From assembly GCF_004297185.1 (NCBI RefSeq), contig NZ_PGCL01000002.1, positions 434,001 through 498,000 of the forward strand: DNA of 64,000 nt, in the 5' to 3' direction. This document shows positions 9,527 through 16,975 of the stretch, one piece after another (positions within the stretch are counted from its first letter, which is position 1; the number at the start of each line of letters is the position of its first letter). This DNA is from Methanofollis fontis. Its GTDB lineage: Archaea > Halobacteriota > Methanomicrobia > Methanomicrobiales > Methanofollaceae. The translations under genes and the position numbers were made by a program. The notes below the pieces were generated by a model. The model was not told the origin of the DNA and searched no databases. It saw only the letters and a program-made list of their open reading frames with translations.

Positions 9527-10216
9527 CTATCCATCCCACCTGATGCTGCGCAGTGCAACCCGTATCAGACCGAGGTTTGCATTCGATTCGGCCAGAACAC
9601 AGAGGGAGAGATCACCGAAGGGGGCGATGATCAGTTTCCCGCCCGGCGTTTCGAGGATGATCTGATCGAGGTCGCCGGTCTCCATATCACAGGCAATCCG
9701 GGATCCCGCTCTGAGCAGATCTTCTGCAACTGCAGCAATCCGGTCAAAATCAGCAGCACCGGCAGATTGAACGGCAAAACCTTCATAAAATGCAGAAACA
9801 GCGATCACACCAGGCTGGGAGAGGATCAGATTGAGTGAGCCTTCATTGAGGGCGGGTACACCCACATCACCATCAACACCCTCGTCCACAGGCACCGGAG
9901 TAGCGTGTTCGGAGATCAAATAACCCATCGAACGGCACCGCCCGACCGCCTCCTCAAACTCATCAGGGTCGTACCGCCCGAGAATACAGGAGGGGGCCGG
10001 TTCTGCAAACATGAGCTCCAGTGCTTCCTGACCGACAATCTCTTCAGAACCTCCGTTATACCAGGCCGCTATAGGCCGACCCTCTTCAGAGAGGACAAAA
10101 CCCTCGACACCTTCAGACTGGATCCATACAACTGCACAAAAGGCATCAGTAAATGGAAGGACCTCCTCAAGAGGGGCCTTCATGCTCCCGAATTTTTTTC
10201 CCTCCGGCAATTTCAT
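9527..10216 (-). CDS. Protein with VLF-G-P domain and C-terminal roadblock/LC7 domain
   Basis: 229 residues. The N-terminal half has the shared small domain (EGFVLSEEGRPIAAWYN, then GQEALELMF). Residues ~125-229 fit roadblock/LC7: LILSQPGVIAVSAFYEGFAV, then a helix, then GGKLIIAPFGDLSLCVLAE and a final helix (LGLIRVALRSI). Roadblock proteins form dimers that bind small GTPases or act as scaffolds, as MglB does in bacterial polarity. The ATG at 10216 is one base after the preceding stop; a TTG at 10231 would overlap it. It is a second roadblock in the operon, suggesting a heterodimer with the protein at 10218-10571. Confidence 0.75.
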   Translation of the reverse strand: MKLPEGKKFGSMKAPLEEVLPFTDAFCAVVWIQSEGVEGFVLSEEGRPIAAWYNGGSEEIVGQEALELMFAEPAPSCILGRYDPDEFEEAVGRCRSMGYLISEHATPVPVDEGVDGDVGVPALNEGSLNLILSQPGVIAVSAFYEGFAVQSAGAADFDRIAAVAEDLLRAGSRIACDMETGDLDQIILETPGGKLIIAPFGDLSLCVLAESNANLGLIRVALRSIRWDG

Positions 10217-10217
10217 G

Positions 10218-10571
10218 TTATAGCGCCGCAATAATTCGATCCTTATTCTTTTTCAGTTCATACCGTATCCTGCCGATGTTGACGCCGTCGTTGGCAACAA
10301 TGGCAATCATCTCATCCTCTGAGAGTGGCGAGAGAAGGATAGGACCATTCTCCAGTTCAACCAGCATCTGATTGAGATAACCCTTGCCGAGTTCGGCGCC
10401 CATCGCCTCAGACGTACCCATGCCGGTGGATGCCATTGCACCCAGGGCATCGGTGTCGATATCGCCGGAAACGGCGTCCTCGATCACAAAACCGTCCCTT
10501 CCAACGACAACAGCCGCGGTGACGCCGTCGAGCCTGAGAAATTCCATTAATATCTGTTTGAGCATCTCCAT
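10218..10571 (-). CDS. Roadblock/LC7 domain protein
   Basis: A 117-residue single roadblock/LC7 domain: helix (LKQILMEFLRLDGV), strands (TAAVVVGRDGFVIED), central helix (ALGAMASTGMGTSEAMG), strands (MLVELENGPILLSPLSEDEMIAIVA) and terminal helix (NIGRIRYELKK). Such proteins regulate Ras-like GTPases or build dimeric scaffolds; no GTPase gene is visible here. Two bases separate it from the hydrogenase large subunit stop, so it is co-transcribed and probably co-expressed in fixed ratio with the hydrogenase. Confidence 0.88.
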   Translation of the reverse strand: MEMLKQILMEFLRLDGVTAAVVVGRDGFVIEDAVSGDIDTDALGAMASTGMGTSEAMGAELGKGYLNQMLVELENGPILLSPLSEDEMIAIVANDGVNIGRIRYELKKNKDRIIAAL

Positions 10572-10573
10572 TG

Positions 10574-11977
10574 TCAGTTCACCTCCCCTGACCCGAGCGG
10601 ATCATTGCCCTCCTGCTGTGGACGACGGAGATCGATCCGGATCGGCATCCGACCGAGGGCATGGGTTGCACAGGAGATGCATGGATCATAGGCACGGATG
10701 ACCGTTTCGATTCTGTTCGATGCGTCAGCCGTAAGTTCACCATTTTTCACTACTTTTTTTGCCACATCCTCTACGCCACGGTCCATTGCATAATTATTCT
10801 GGCAGGTGGCGACAATCAGGTTGCACCGTTCGATGATGCCGGCTTCATCCACCGAATAGTCATGGATGAGGGTGCCGCGAGGCGCCTCGATGATTCCCAC
10901 CCCCCGGCGGTTCACGACGCCATCGACCGGCGCTCTGATATCGTCACCCGTGATCATCGGGTCCTCCAGGAGGGCGACAGCGCGTTCACAGGCCGAGTAA
11001 AATTCGATATATCGGGCGACATTATAGGCAAGCGTTGCCTGCGTGAACCGACCGAAAACGGAACGATATTCTTCCAGCGCCGCATCGGCCTTCGGGGTGC
11101 CCATCCGATCGACGACATTCAAGCGGGCGAGCGGTCCGACACGGTATGCCTGACCCGAGGCGAGTCGGCAGAACTTCAGGTACGACCACTCTTCAGAGTA
11201 CTCCCTGATATGCCCGAGGTAATCCTCACCGGCAAACGACCCGATCTGCTGGCCTCCTTCATCGAGAAGCCTGACCTCGCCATCGCTGATCGCATGGGTG
11301 CCGCCGTCGGTCATGCCCATAAATGCCGTTTCAACGGCGCCAAACTCCATATCGACACCGTCCATCAGACTGCGTGCGATCTCCCATCCGTTTTCAGCGA
11401 TATCAAGCCCACTTCTTGCGGCATCGAGAAGTTCATCGCGCGCGGCAGGGGTGAGGGCCAGCGACATTCCGCCGGGTATGGCGTTGCTCGGATGTATCGG
11501 TTTTCCGCCGACCGCCTCGGTGATCCGCTGCCCGAGTTTTCTCACTTCGATCGCAGATTTTGCAATTTCCGGTGCCGTCCGGGCGATACCGATCACATTC
11601 CGCTCTTCCGCCGGCGCCTCCCCGAGCAGGAAGTCGGGTGCTGCGAGCATGAAGAAATGGAGGGCATGCGAGTGGATGAACTGTCCGGCCATCAGGAGCT
11701 GGCGCAATTTTTTTCCGGTTGCCGGGAGTTCGGCACCGAAGATCTGATCCGTCGCCTTTGCCGCTGCCACATGGTGCGATGTCGGACAGATCCCACAGAT
11801 TCTGGGGGTGATCCGCGGCGCCTCCTCAATGGCAGAACCGATCAGAAACTTTTCAAAACCACGGAGCTCGACGACGTTGAAGTGAGCGCGCTCCACGCCG
11901 CCGCTCTCATCGAGGTCGATCCTGACCTGTGCGTGCCCCTCGATCCGGGTCACCGGCGAGATGGTCAGGCGTGTCAT
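10574..11977 (-). CDS. [NiFe] hydrogenase large subunit, group 3 (MvhA/FrhA-like)
   Basis: 467 residues carrying the NiFe centre. The L1 motif is RICGICPTSHH with C61 and C64. The L2 motif is DPCISCATH with C433 and C436, followed by a 28-residue tail that may be removed on maturation. Length and motifs match F420-nonreducing hydrogenase MvhA. Unlike classical mvh operons there is no mvhD, and no maturation protease gene lies beside it. Neighbours are ferredoxin, V4R and roadblock genes, so its partners may differ from heterodisulfide reductase: it may feed a ferredoxin, or it may sense hydrogen. Confidence 0.93.
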   Translation of the reverse strand: MTRLTISPVTRIEGHAQVRIDLDESGGVERAHFNVVELRGFEKFLIGSAIEEAPRITPRICGICPTSHHVAAAKATDQIFGAELPATGKKLRQLLMAGQFIHSHALHFFMLAAPDFLLGEAPAEERNVIGIARTAPEIAKSAIEVRKLGQRITEAVGGKPIHPSNAIPGGMSLALTPAARDELLDAARSGLDIAENGWEIARSLMDGVDMEFGAVETAFMGMTDGGTHAISDGEVRLLDEGGQQIGSFAGEDYLGHIREYSEEWSYLKFCRLASGQAYRVGPLARLNVVDRMGTPKADAALEEYRSVFGRFTQATLAYNVARYIEFYSACERAVALLEDPMITGDDIRAPVDGVVNRRGVGIIEAPRGTLIHDYSVDEAGIIERCNLIVATCQNNYAMDRGVEDVAKKVVKNGELTADASNRIETVIRAYDPCISCATHALGRMPIRIDLRRPQQEGNDPLGSGEVN

Positions 11978-12891
11978 GCCTTCCCTCCCCGCACAAGGTC
12001 CCGGATCTTCGATATCTCTTTGTCCTCCATGATCAGGCTCCCGATTGTAAAGGGATACATGGTGTGTGCCACGTCGTAGAGCTGTTTTTCGACCTCTTTT
12101 TCAGGTGTGTCGGTGAGATCGGCGATCCGTCGGACCATCATGTTATGGATGTCCCTGCAGGGTTCCCTGAGTATGTCCAGCGAGGGACCGTTGCAGCCGT
12201 GACAGGGCACATTGTTCCGGGGGCAGGAGGCACCGCACCGCCCGAACGTCACCGGTCCAAGGCAGAGATATCCCTGACCAAGGAGACAGTGCTCACGGTC
12301 GGGGGTTCCCTCGTAACGGCGTTTCAGGTGCCAATTCTGCACGTCCCCCATCTTTCGGTCGCATTCAGAACATACCGATTTCTTCGAGAGTTCGATCGGA
12401 TCCCCCCGGACAAGAGCGGGGATGATGGTCCTGAGAAACTTCTCCTTGGGCGGACAACCGGTGACATAATAGTCCACCTTCACGAGATCTCCCACGGCAA
12501 ATGCCCGATAGAGGAAGGGCGGCACGTCGGTCGGGATGACATTGCCCTCATCAGCCGTTTCGACACCGCGGTAAACGCAGTTGAAGAGATCCTCCTGTTT
12601 TCCAAGCATCGAGAGGCCAGAAACCCCACCATAGCAGGCACAGGTGCCAAAGGCAACCAGTTTCTTCGCTCGCTTCCGGATCAGGTTCAAACGCTCTTCA
12701 TTCTCTTCATTCCTGACAGCACCAGTCACGAAGGCGATATCAATCCCCTCGGGAGGTTCTTTCACATCCATGATCACCGGCGAATACACGATATCGGCCT
12801 CGGCGATCACCTCAAGCAGCATCTCATGGAGATCAAGCACCGAGATCGTACAGCCGGAGCATCCTGCCAGTTCTTCAATTGCGATCTTCAT
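11974..12891 (-). CDS. [NiFe] hydrogenase small subunit (MvhG-like)
   Basis: 305 residues carrying the FeS relay from the NiFe site. Proximal cluster ligands lie in GCSGCTIS (C11, C14), FGTCACYGG and TGCPP. The C-terminal cluster-binding region runs CSECDRK, CLLGQGYLCLGP, CGASCP and PCHGCNGP. There is no Tat signal, as expected for cytoplasmic group 3 enzymes. The start at ATG 12891 is preferred over GTG 12900, which overlaps the preceding stop. It overlaps the large-subunit start by 4 bases. Confidence 0.93.
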   Translation of the reverse strand: MKIAIEELAGCSGCTISVLDLHEMLLEVIAEADIVYSPVIMDVKEPPEGIDIAFVTGAVRNEENEERLNLIRKRAKKLVAFGTCACYGGVSGLSMLGKQEDLFNCVYRGVETADEGNVIPTDVPPFLYRAFAVGDLVKVDYYVTGCPPKEKFLRTIIPALVRGDPIELSKKSVCSECDRKMGDVQNWHLKRRYEGTPDREHCLLGQGYLCLGPVTFGRCGASCPRNNVPCHGCNGPSLDILREPCRDIHNMMVRRIADLTDTPEKEVEKQLYDVAHTMYPFTIGSLIMEDKEISKIRDLVRGGKA

Positions 12892-12896
12892 GGCAA

Positions 12897-13460
12897 TCAC
12901 TTCAGGATCAGTTTCTTCAGGCAGGCATTGGGGCCCGTGTGCACGATCTCCAGCTTCGCCCTGCGCCCCGTGATCTCCTCGATGGCACCGACCACATACC
13001 CATAAAGGGTCTGACAGAGGGGACCGCCCTGATCCATGCCGTTTCTGCGGAGGGTTTGACGGACGATACAGTCGTGGAAGACAAGATAGATGAACGTCTC
13101 GTTATTCTCGGTGACGACATAATTCTCCTTGTCCTCCGGTTTCCAGAGTTCGAAGGTATACTGACCGTGGAGAATATACGAGAGTTCACGTAGCGCTTCC
13201 TCGATATCATCGATTTTCCGGAAATATTTCGCCACCTCATGACCGAATTTTTTTCCGGCCCGATAGGTTACGGCATTGGCTCCTCGCCCGGCGATCTCCT
13301 CAAGAGACTTGATGATCAGCCCGTTCATTTTCATGACTCCATGAAGGGTCTGTTCAAGGTCCTTGGGGCTGGGCGAACAGCTCATGGGGACATCCTCGGC
13401 GCGGAAGACAGTCCCTGTCTTGAACTGTTTGTTCATCTCTTCGACAGTCAATTCACCCAT
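12897..13460 (-). CDS. V4R-domain protein
   Basis: 187 residues. The C-terminal ~130 residues fit the V4R (4-vinyl reductase) domain, a small-molecule-binding fold also called hydrocarbon-binding. It keeps cysteines typical of V4R metal sites: DCIVRQ, GPLCQTLYG and NACLKK. The N-terminal ~50 residues are family-specific. The start codon overlaps the ferredoxin stop (TGATG). V4R domains usually act as sensor or adaptor modules, so within a hydrogenase operon it could sense a ligand or metal-redox state (inference). Alternative: an assembly factor. Confidence 0.78.
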   Translation of the reverse strand: MGELTVEEMNKQFKTGTVFRAEDVPMSCSPSPKDLEQTLHGVMKMNGLIIKSLEEIAGRGANAVTYRAGKKFGHEVAKYFRKIDDIEEALRELSYILHGQYTFELWKPEDKENYVVTENNETFIYLVFHDCIVRQTLRRNGMDQGGPLCQTLYGYVVGAIEEITGRRAKLEIVHTGPNACLKKLILK

Positions 13461-13705
13461 CAGATCACCCGGTTGATCATCTCGCAGACGCGAATGTCGA
13501 TATAATTCCTCTTCGACGGGTAGACGCCCCGGTGCTCGAGTGCCTGCGCCGGGCAGATCTCATGACACGAGAGGCAGCCCATGCAGTTCTCCGGGCGGAC
13601 CGGAACGCTGACCCCGTCCTTCATTTCATATACCCGCATCGGGCAGTCTTTGACACACAGACCACACCCATTGCAGGCAACAGGGTCTACAGAAATCTCT
13701 ATCAC
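13460..13705 (-). CDS. 2x[4Fe-4S] ferredoxin-type protein
   Basis: 81 residues with two cluster motifs: CNGCGLCVKDCPM (residues ~9-21) and CMGCLSCHEICPA (~41-53). A 30-residue C-terminal extension ends in CEMINRVI. It is the first gene of the hydrogenase operon, so it is the likely electron partner or tightly bound electron-transfer subunit of the hydrogenase. This takes the place where MvhD would be expected. Confidence 0.9.
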   Translation of the reverse strand: MIEISVDPVACNGCGLCVKDCPMRVYEMKDGVSVPVRPENCMGCLSCHEICPAQALEHRGVYPSKRNYIDIRVCEMINRVI

Positions 13706-13730
13706 TGAACATCACCAGACAGAATACAGG

Positions 13731-13741
13731 ATATACAATTT
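13731..13741 (-). promoter_or_regulatory. TATA box for the hydrogenase operon
   Basis: The plus strand reads GATATACAATT; the minus strand gives AATTGTATATC, about 26-36 bases before the ferredoxin ATG. The 109-base divergent region also holds AT-rich blocks suited to the plus-strand prepilin peptidase gene. Confidence 0.5.
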
Positions 13742-13814
13742 CTCCTATTTCACGATATTAAAATGTATTGAAAATCGTTAGAGTTAAAAACAACCTGAAA
13801 AATAGGAATTGTGG

Positions 13815-14612
13815 ATGAATATGCTTCCGCTCTGGATTGGAACGACGGCAGTCGCAATTACACTGCTCTATGCCTCATGGCTCGATCATCGGGACCGCCG
13901 GGTGCCGTTCAGGACATGGTACCCGATGCTTGCTGTTGCGGTGCCCTCGGTCTGCCTGTACTATGCAGGCATGCTGATGGAGGGAGAGACCCGGCTTGTA
14001 TTCTCCTATATTGCGCTCTCACTCATATTTTCAGGCATATTCTATCTCTTCGGCAGCCTCCACCTCTTCGGCGGGGCGGATGCATGGGCCCTCATCTTTC
14101 TCTCGGTCTGCATACCGGCATTCCCGATCACACCACTCTGGGGTGTGCCGACCTTCGGGTTCTTCCCGTTTTCGGTACTGGTCAATGCCCTTGTCCTGAA
14201 CCTTGCGGCACCGCCTGCCCTGTTCATATACAATCTCCTTCACGGCAACCGCGCCCCCTTCCCCTATATGTTCCTGGGCTATCCAGTAAAGGGGGCGGAG
14301 ATCCAGCGCCACTACGGTTTTGTCATGGAGGAGATCGAGGAGGAGGCAGATGGAAGCCTCTCCCGACACTTCCTCAGGATGAGGGACTCGTTGCGGCGGA
14401 CGGTGAGAGGCGGTGAACGGCGCATGTACACAAAGGATCTCAGGGAGCACCCGGAACGCTATACACAGGAACTGGCGCTCTACCGACGTTCAAAAACCGT
14501 CTGGATCTCATATGCGGTTCCATTCATCATCCCGATCACAGGCGGCCTCATTTCAGCACTGTTTATTGGCGATATATTCTATATGATCCTGCGGACAATC
14601 GCAGGAGTCTGA
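13815..14612 (+). CDS. Prepilin peptidase, A24 family (FlaK/PibD-like)
   Basis: A 265-residue aspartic membrane protease that trims class III signal peptides of pilins or archaellins. The first catalytic Asp lies in [11 protein letters not shown] (residues ~22-32) between hydrophobic segments. The second is in LFGGADAWA, where the usual GxGD reads GGAD. Hydrophobic helices fill residues ~1-160; a charged cytoplasmic loop (EEIEEEADG to about residue 220) precedes a C-terminal hydrophobic segment. The ATG at 13815 is chosen over TTG 13809. It diverges from the hydrogenase operon, so pilins are likely encoded elsewhere. Confidence 0.85.
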   Translation: MNMLPLWIGTTAVAITLLYASWLDHRDRRVPFRTWYPMLAVAVPSVCLYYAGMLMEGETRLVFSYIALSLIFSGIFYLFGSLHLFGGADAWALIFLSVCIPAFPITPLWGVPTFGFFPFSVLVNALVLNLAAPPALFIYNLLHGNRAPFPYMFLGYPVKGAEIQRHYGFVMEEIEEEADGSLSRHFLRMRDSLRRTVRGGERRMYTKDLREHPERYTQELALYRRSKTVWISYAVPFIIPITGGLISALFIGDIFYMILRTIAGV

Positions 14613-14617
14613 ACAGA

Positions 14618-14980
14618 GTGGACCTGAACTATACTCACGGACTGATCCCGGTCATCGTGCAGGAGGCGGAGACGGACGAGGTTCTGATGCTGGCATGGGC
14701 AAACGATGAGGCGTTACGGCTGACCCGGGAGAGCGGATTCGCCCATTACTGGTCGAGAAGCCGGCAGAAGATCTGGAAAAAGGGAGAGGAAAGCGGCAAT
14801 CTTCAGCGGGTGATCGAGATCAGGGTGGACTGCGATGCCGACACCCTCCTCTACCGGGTCGAGCAGAGGGGGGCGGCATGCCACACCGGCCATCACTCGT
14901 GTTTTTACCGGGACATCGAGGGGCGCGAGCTCACGGCCCGCCTCTTTGATCCGTCAGAAGTATATGCTAATAAGGGATAA
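14618..14980 (+). CDS. hisI: Phosphoribosyl-AMP cyclohydrolase
   Basis: A 120-residue enzyme opening the purine ring of phosphoribosyl-AMP, the third step of histidine synthesis. It shows [10 protein letters not shown], the SRSR(Q)[11 protein letters not shown] block, the Mg site [11 protein letters not shown], and zinc cysteines in [13 protein letters not shown]. Single-domain form without HisE. It starts at GTG 14618 with GGAG upstream, five bases after the peptidase stop. Confidence 0.96.
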   Translation: MDLNYTHGLIPVIVQEAETDEVLMLAWANDEALRLTRESGFAHYWSRSRQKIWKKGEESGNLQRVIEIRVDCDADTLLYRVEQRGAACHTGHHSCFYRDIEGRELTARLFDPSEVYANKG

Positions 14981-14995
14981 AGACACGTAAAATAT

Positions 14996-15000
14996 GGTGA
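14996..15000 (+). promoter_or_regulatory. Ribosome binding site of the PIN-ATPase gene
   Basis: GGTGA, complementary to the 3' end of archaeal 16S rRNA, seven bases before the ATG at 15008; it fixes that start. Confidence 0.6.
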
Positions 15001-15007
15001 ATTTTTT

Positions 15008-16945
15008 ATGAAAATAGTACCGGATACAAGTGTCGTCATTGACGGACGCATCACCTCAATGATCAAGGACGGCGAATACACAGGATCAACAATAATTATA
15101 CCGGAAGCAGTCGTGGCCGAACTGGAATCCCAGGCGAACCAGGGTAGAGAGATCGGCTTTTCGGGACTGAATGAACTCCAGAACCTCTCCAAAATGGCGA
15201 CCGAGGGAACCATCGAACTTAAATATGTCGGGGAGCGCCCGAGCCTTGATCAGGTCAAACTTGCAAGCGGCGGGGAAATTGATGCCCTTATCAGACGGGT
15301 GGCCATCGAGCATGACGCCACGTTTATCACAAGCGATGTTGTCCAGTCCGAGGTTGCAAAGGCAAAGGGGATCAGCGTCATCTACCTCAAACCGCAGATC
15401 GGAGAGTCCACCCCCCTCATCATAGACGGTTTCTTTGACGAACATACCATAGCAGTCCATCTGAAAGAGAGGGTCCCCCCAATGGCAAAAAGGGGAACAA
15501 TGAGACAGAACTCGATTGAGCAACTCAGAGACACCCCGATGACCGAATACGAACTGCGGATGATCGCGCAGGAGGTGCTCGAGCGTGCAAAACGGGATCC
15601 CGATGGCTTCATCGAGATCGAAAGACAGGGGATTGCCGTTGTACAGATCGGATCGATCCGGATCTCTATCGCACGCAGGCCCTTCTCAGACGGCATGGAG
15701 ATCACCGCCGTCAGGCCGATCACCGATGTTGAGCTTGAGGACTATGCGATGGCCGATCTGATCCGCGACCGACTCACCACGACGCGCCGCGGCATGCTGA
15801 TCGCCGGACCTCCGGGTTCTGGAAAAAGCACCCTCGCACAGAGCATTGCCACATTCCTGTCTGATAAAGGGTGCATCGTGAAAACAATGGAGGCCCCGCG
15901 CGATCTCCAGGTACCCGACAACATCACCCAGTACACCGCCCTTGAGGGAAGCATGGAGAAGACCGCCGAGGTTCTCCTGCTTGTTCGTCCTGACTTCGTC
16001 ATATTTGACGAACTCCGGAAAAATGAGGATTTCAGGGTGTTTGCAGATATGCGCCTCGCAGGTGTCGGCATGGTGGGCGTCATTCATGCGATGCAGGTCC
16101 AGGACGCCGTGCAGCGGTTCTTCGGGAGGATTGAAGCAGGCGTCTTCCCACAGATCATCAGCACAATCATCTATGTCGAGGACGGCGAGATTACCCGTGT
16201 CTTCGATCTCGACTTCTCGATAAAGGTGCCCGAGGGCATGCATTCAGAACTGCATATCCGCCCGGTGACGACAGTGCGCGATGCGCTGTCCGGCAGGATT
16301 GCCTTTGAGGTCTTTAAATACGATGGTGAGACGATCGTCATGCCGGCGATTGGACCCGCAATAGAGGAGAAAACACCCATAAATATACCAGAACCTATCC
16401 CCGAGGCAGCAACTCCTGCCCCAGAGCACATCCTGGCTGAAGAAGGAGCAGAGGAGGAATCATCGTGGGAGACGACAAAATACGAGATTCAGCGCGAACT
16501 CTCCCGCTTTACCGACGGCCCGGTCGAGGTGTTCATGAAAAGCGACACGAAAGCGGTGGCATACATTGAGGACAAGGATGTTCCGGCCTCAATCGGACGC
16601 GGTGGCAAAAATATCGCCAGCATCGTGAACAAACTCAGGATTGGAATCGACATACGCCCCAGATCTGAGCTTCCTCCCCTTGAAGAAGAAATACCTGAGG
16701 CGGAGATGGGGGAAGAGATGCCTGAGACAGAGGAGTTGAAGATCAGGATTGAGAAGAAGCACCTCACCCTTGTTGCCCTCAGATACCGCGAAGCCATTGT
16801 GGACGTCTTTGCCGGGAAAGAATACCTTTTTACGGCGACAGTAAACGAAAAGGGCGAGATTGACCTTGCCCGAAGCAGCAGCATCGCACAGGAACTGATC
16901 CGCAGATACAATGAAAAAGAGACCATCAGACTGAGACCCGTATAA
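15008..16945 (+). CDS. PIN-domain / PilT-like ATPase / KH-domain protein (COG1855 type)
   Basis: 645 residues in a three-part architecture conserved in archaea. Residues 1-~130 form a PIN nuclease-like domain with acidic residues (VPDTSVVIDG, DALIRR, ITSDVVQSE). Residues ~245-480 form a secretion-type ATPase with Walker A GPPGSGKST (~267-275) and IFDELRKNEDF. Near 530-560 a KH-type RNA-binding segment has IGRGGKNI. It is predicted to be a cytoplasmic RNA-binding, ATP-driven ribonuclease or helicase-like factor rather than a pilus motor. Function in vivo is not established. Confidence 0.9.
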   Translation: MKIVPDTSVVIDGRITSMIKDGEYTGSTIIIPEAVVAELESQANQGREIGFSGLNELQNLSKMATEGTIELKYVGERPSLDQVKLASGGEIDALIRRVAIEHDATFITSDVVQSEVAKAKGISVIYLKPQIGESTPLIIDGFFDEHTIAVHLKERVPPMAKRGTMRQNSIEQLRDTPMTEYELRMIAQEVLERAKRDPDGFIEIERQGIAVVQIGSIRISIARRPFSDGMEITAVRPITDVELEDYAMADLIRDRLTTTRRGMLIAGPPGSGKSTLAQSIATFLSDKGCIVKTMEAPRDLQVPDNITQYTALEGSMEKTAEVLLLVRPDFVIFDELRKNEDFRVFADMRLAGVGMVGVIHAMQVQDAVQRFFGRIEAGVFPQIISTIIYVEDGEITRVFDLDFSIKVPEGMHSELHIRPVTTVRDALSGRIAFEVFKYDGETIVMPAIGPAIEEKTPINIPEPIPEAATPAPEHILAEEGAEEESSWETTKYEIQRELSRFTDGPVEVFMKSDTKAVAYIEDKDVPASIGRGGKNIASIVNKLRIGIDIRPRSELPPLEEEIPEAEMGEEMPETEELKIRIEKKHLTLVALRYREAIVDVFAGKEYLFTATVNEKGEIDLARSSSIAQELIRRYNEKETIRLRPV

Positions 16946-16975
16946 TTCTGATAACAACCATAGGAGTGACAGAGA

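Noticed and set aside
10661-12079. A 472-codon frame opposite the hydrogenase genes
   Set aside because: Antisense shadow; it spans the junction of two real genes and has no recognisable domain.
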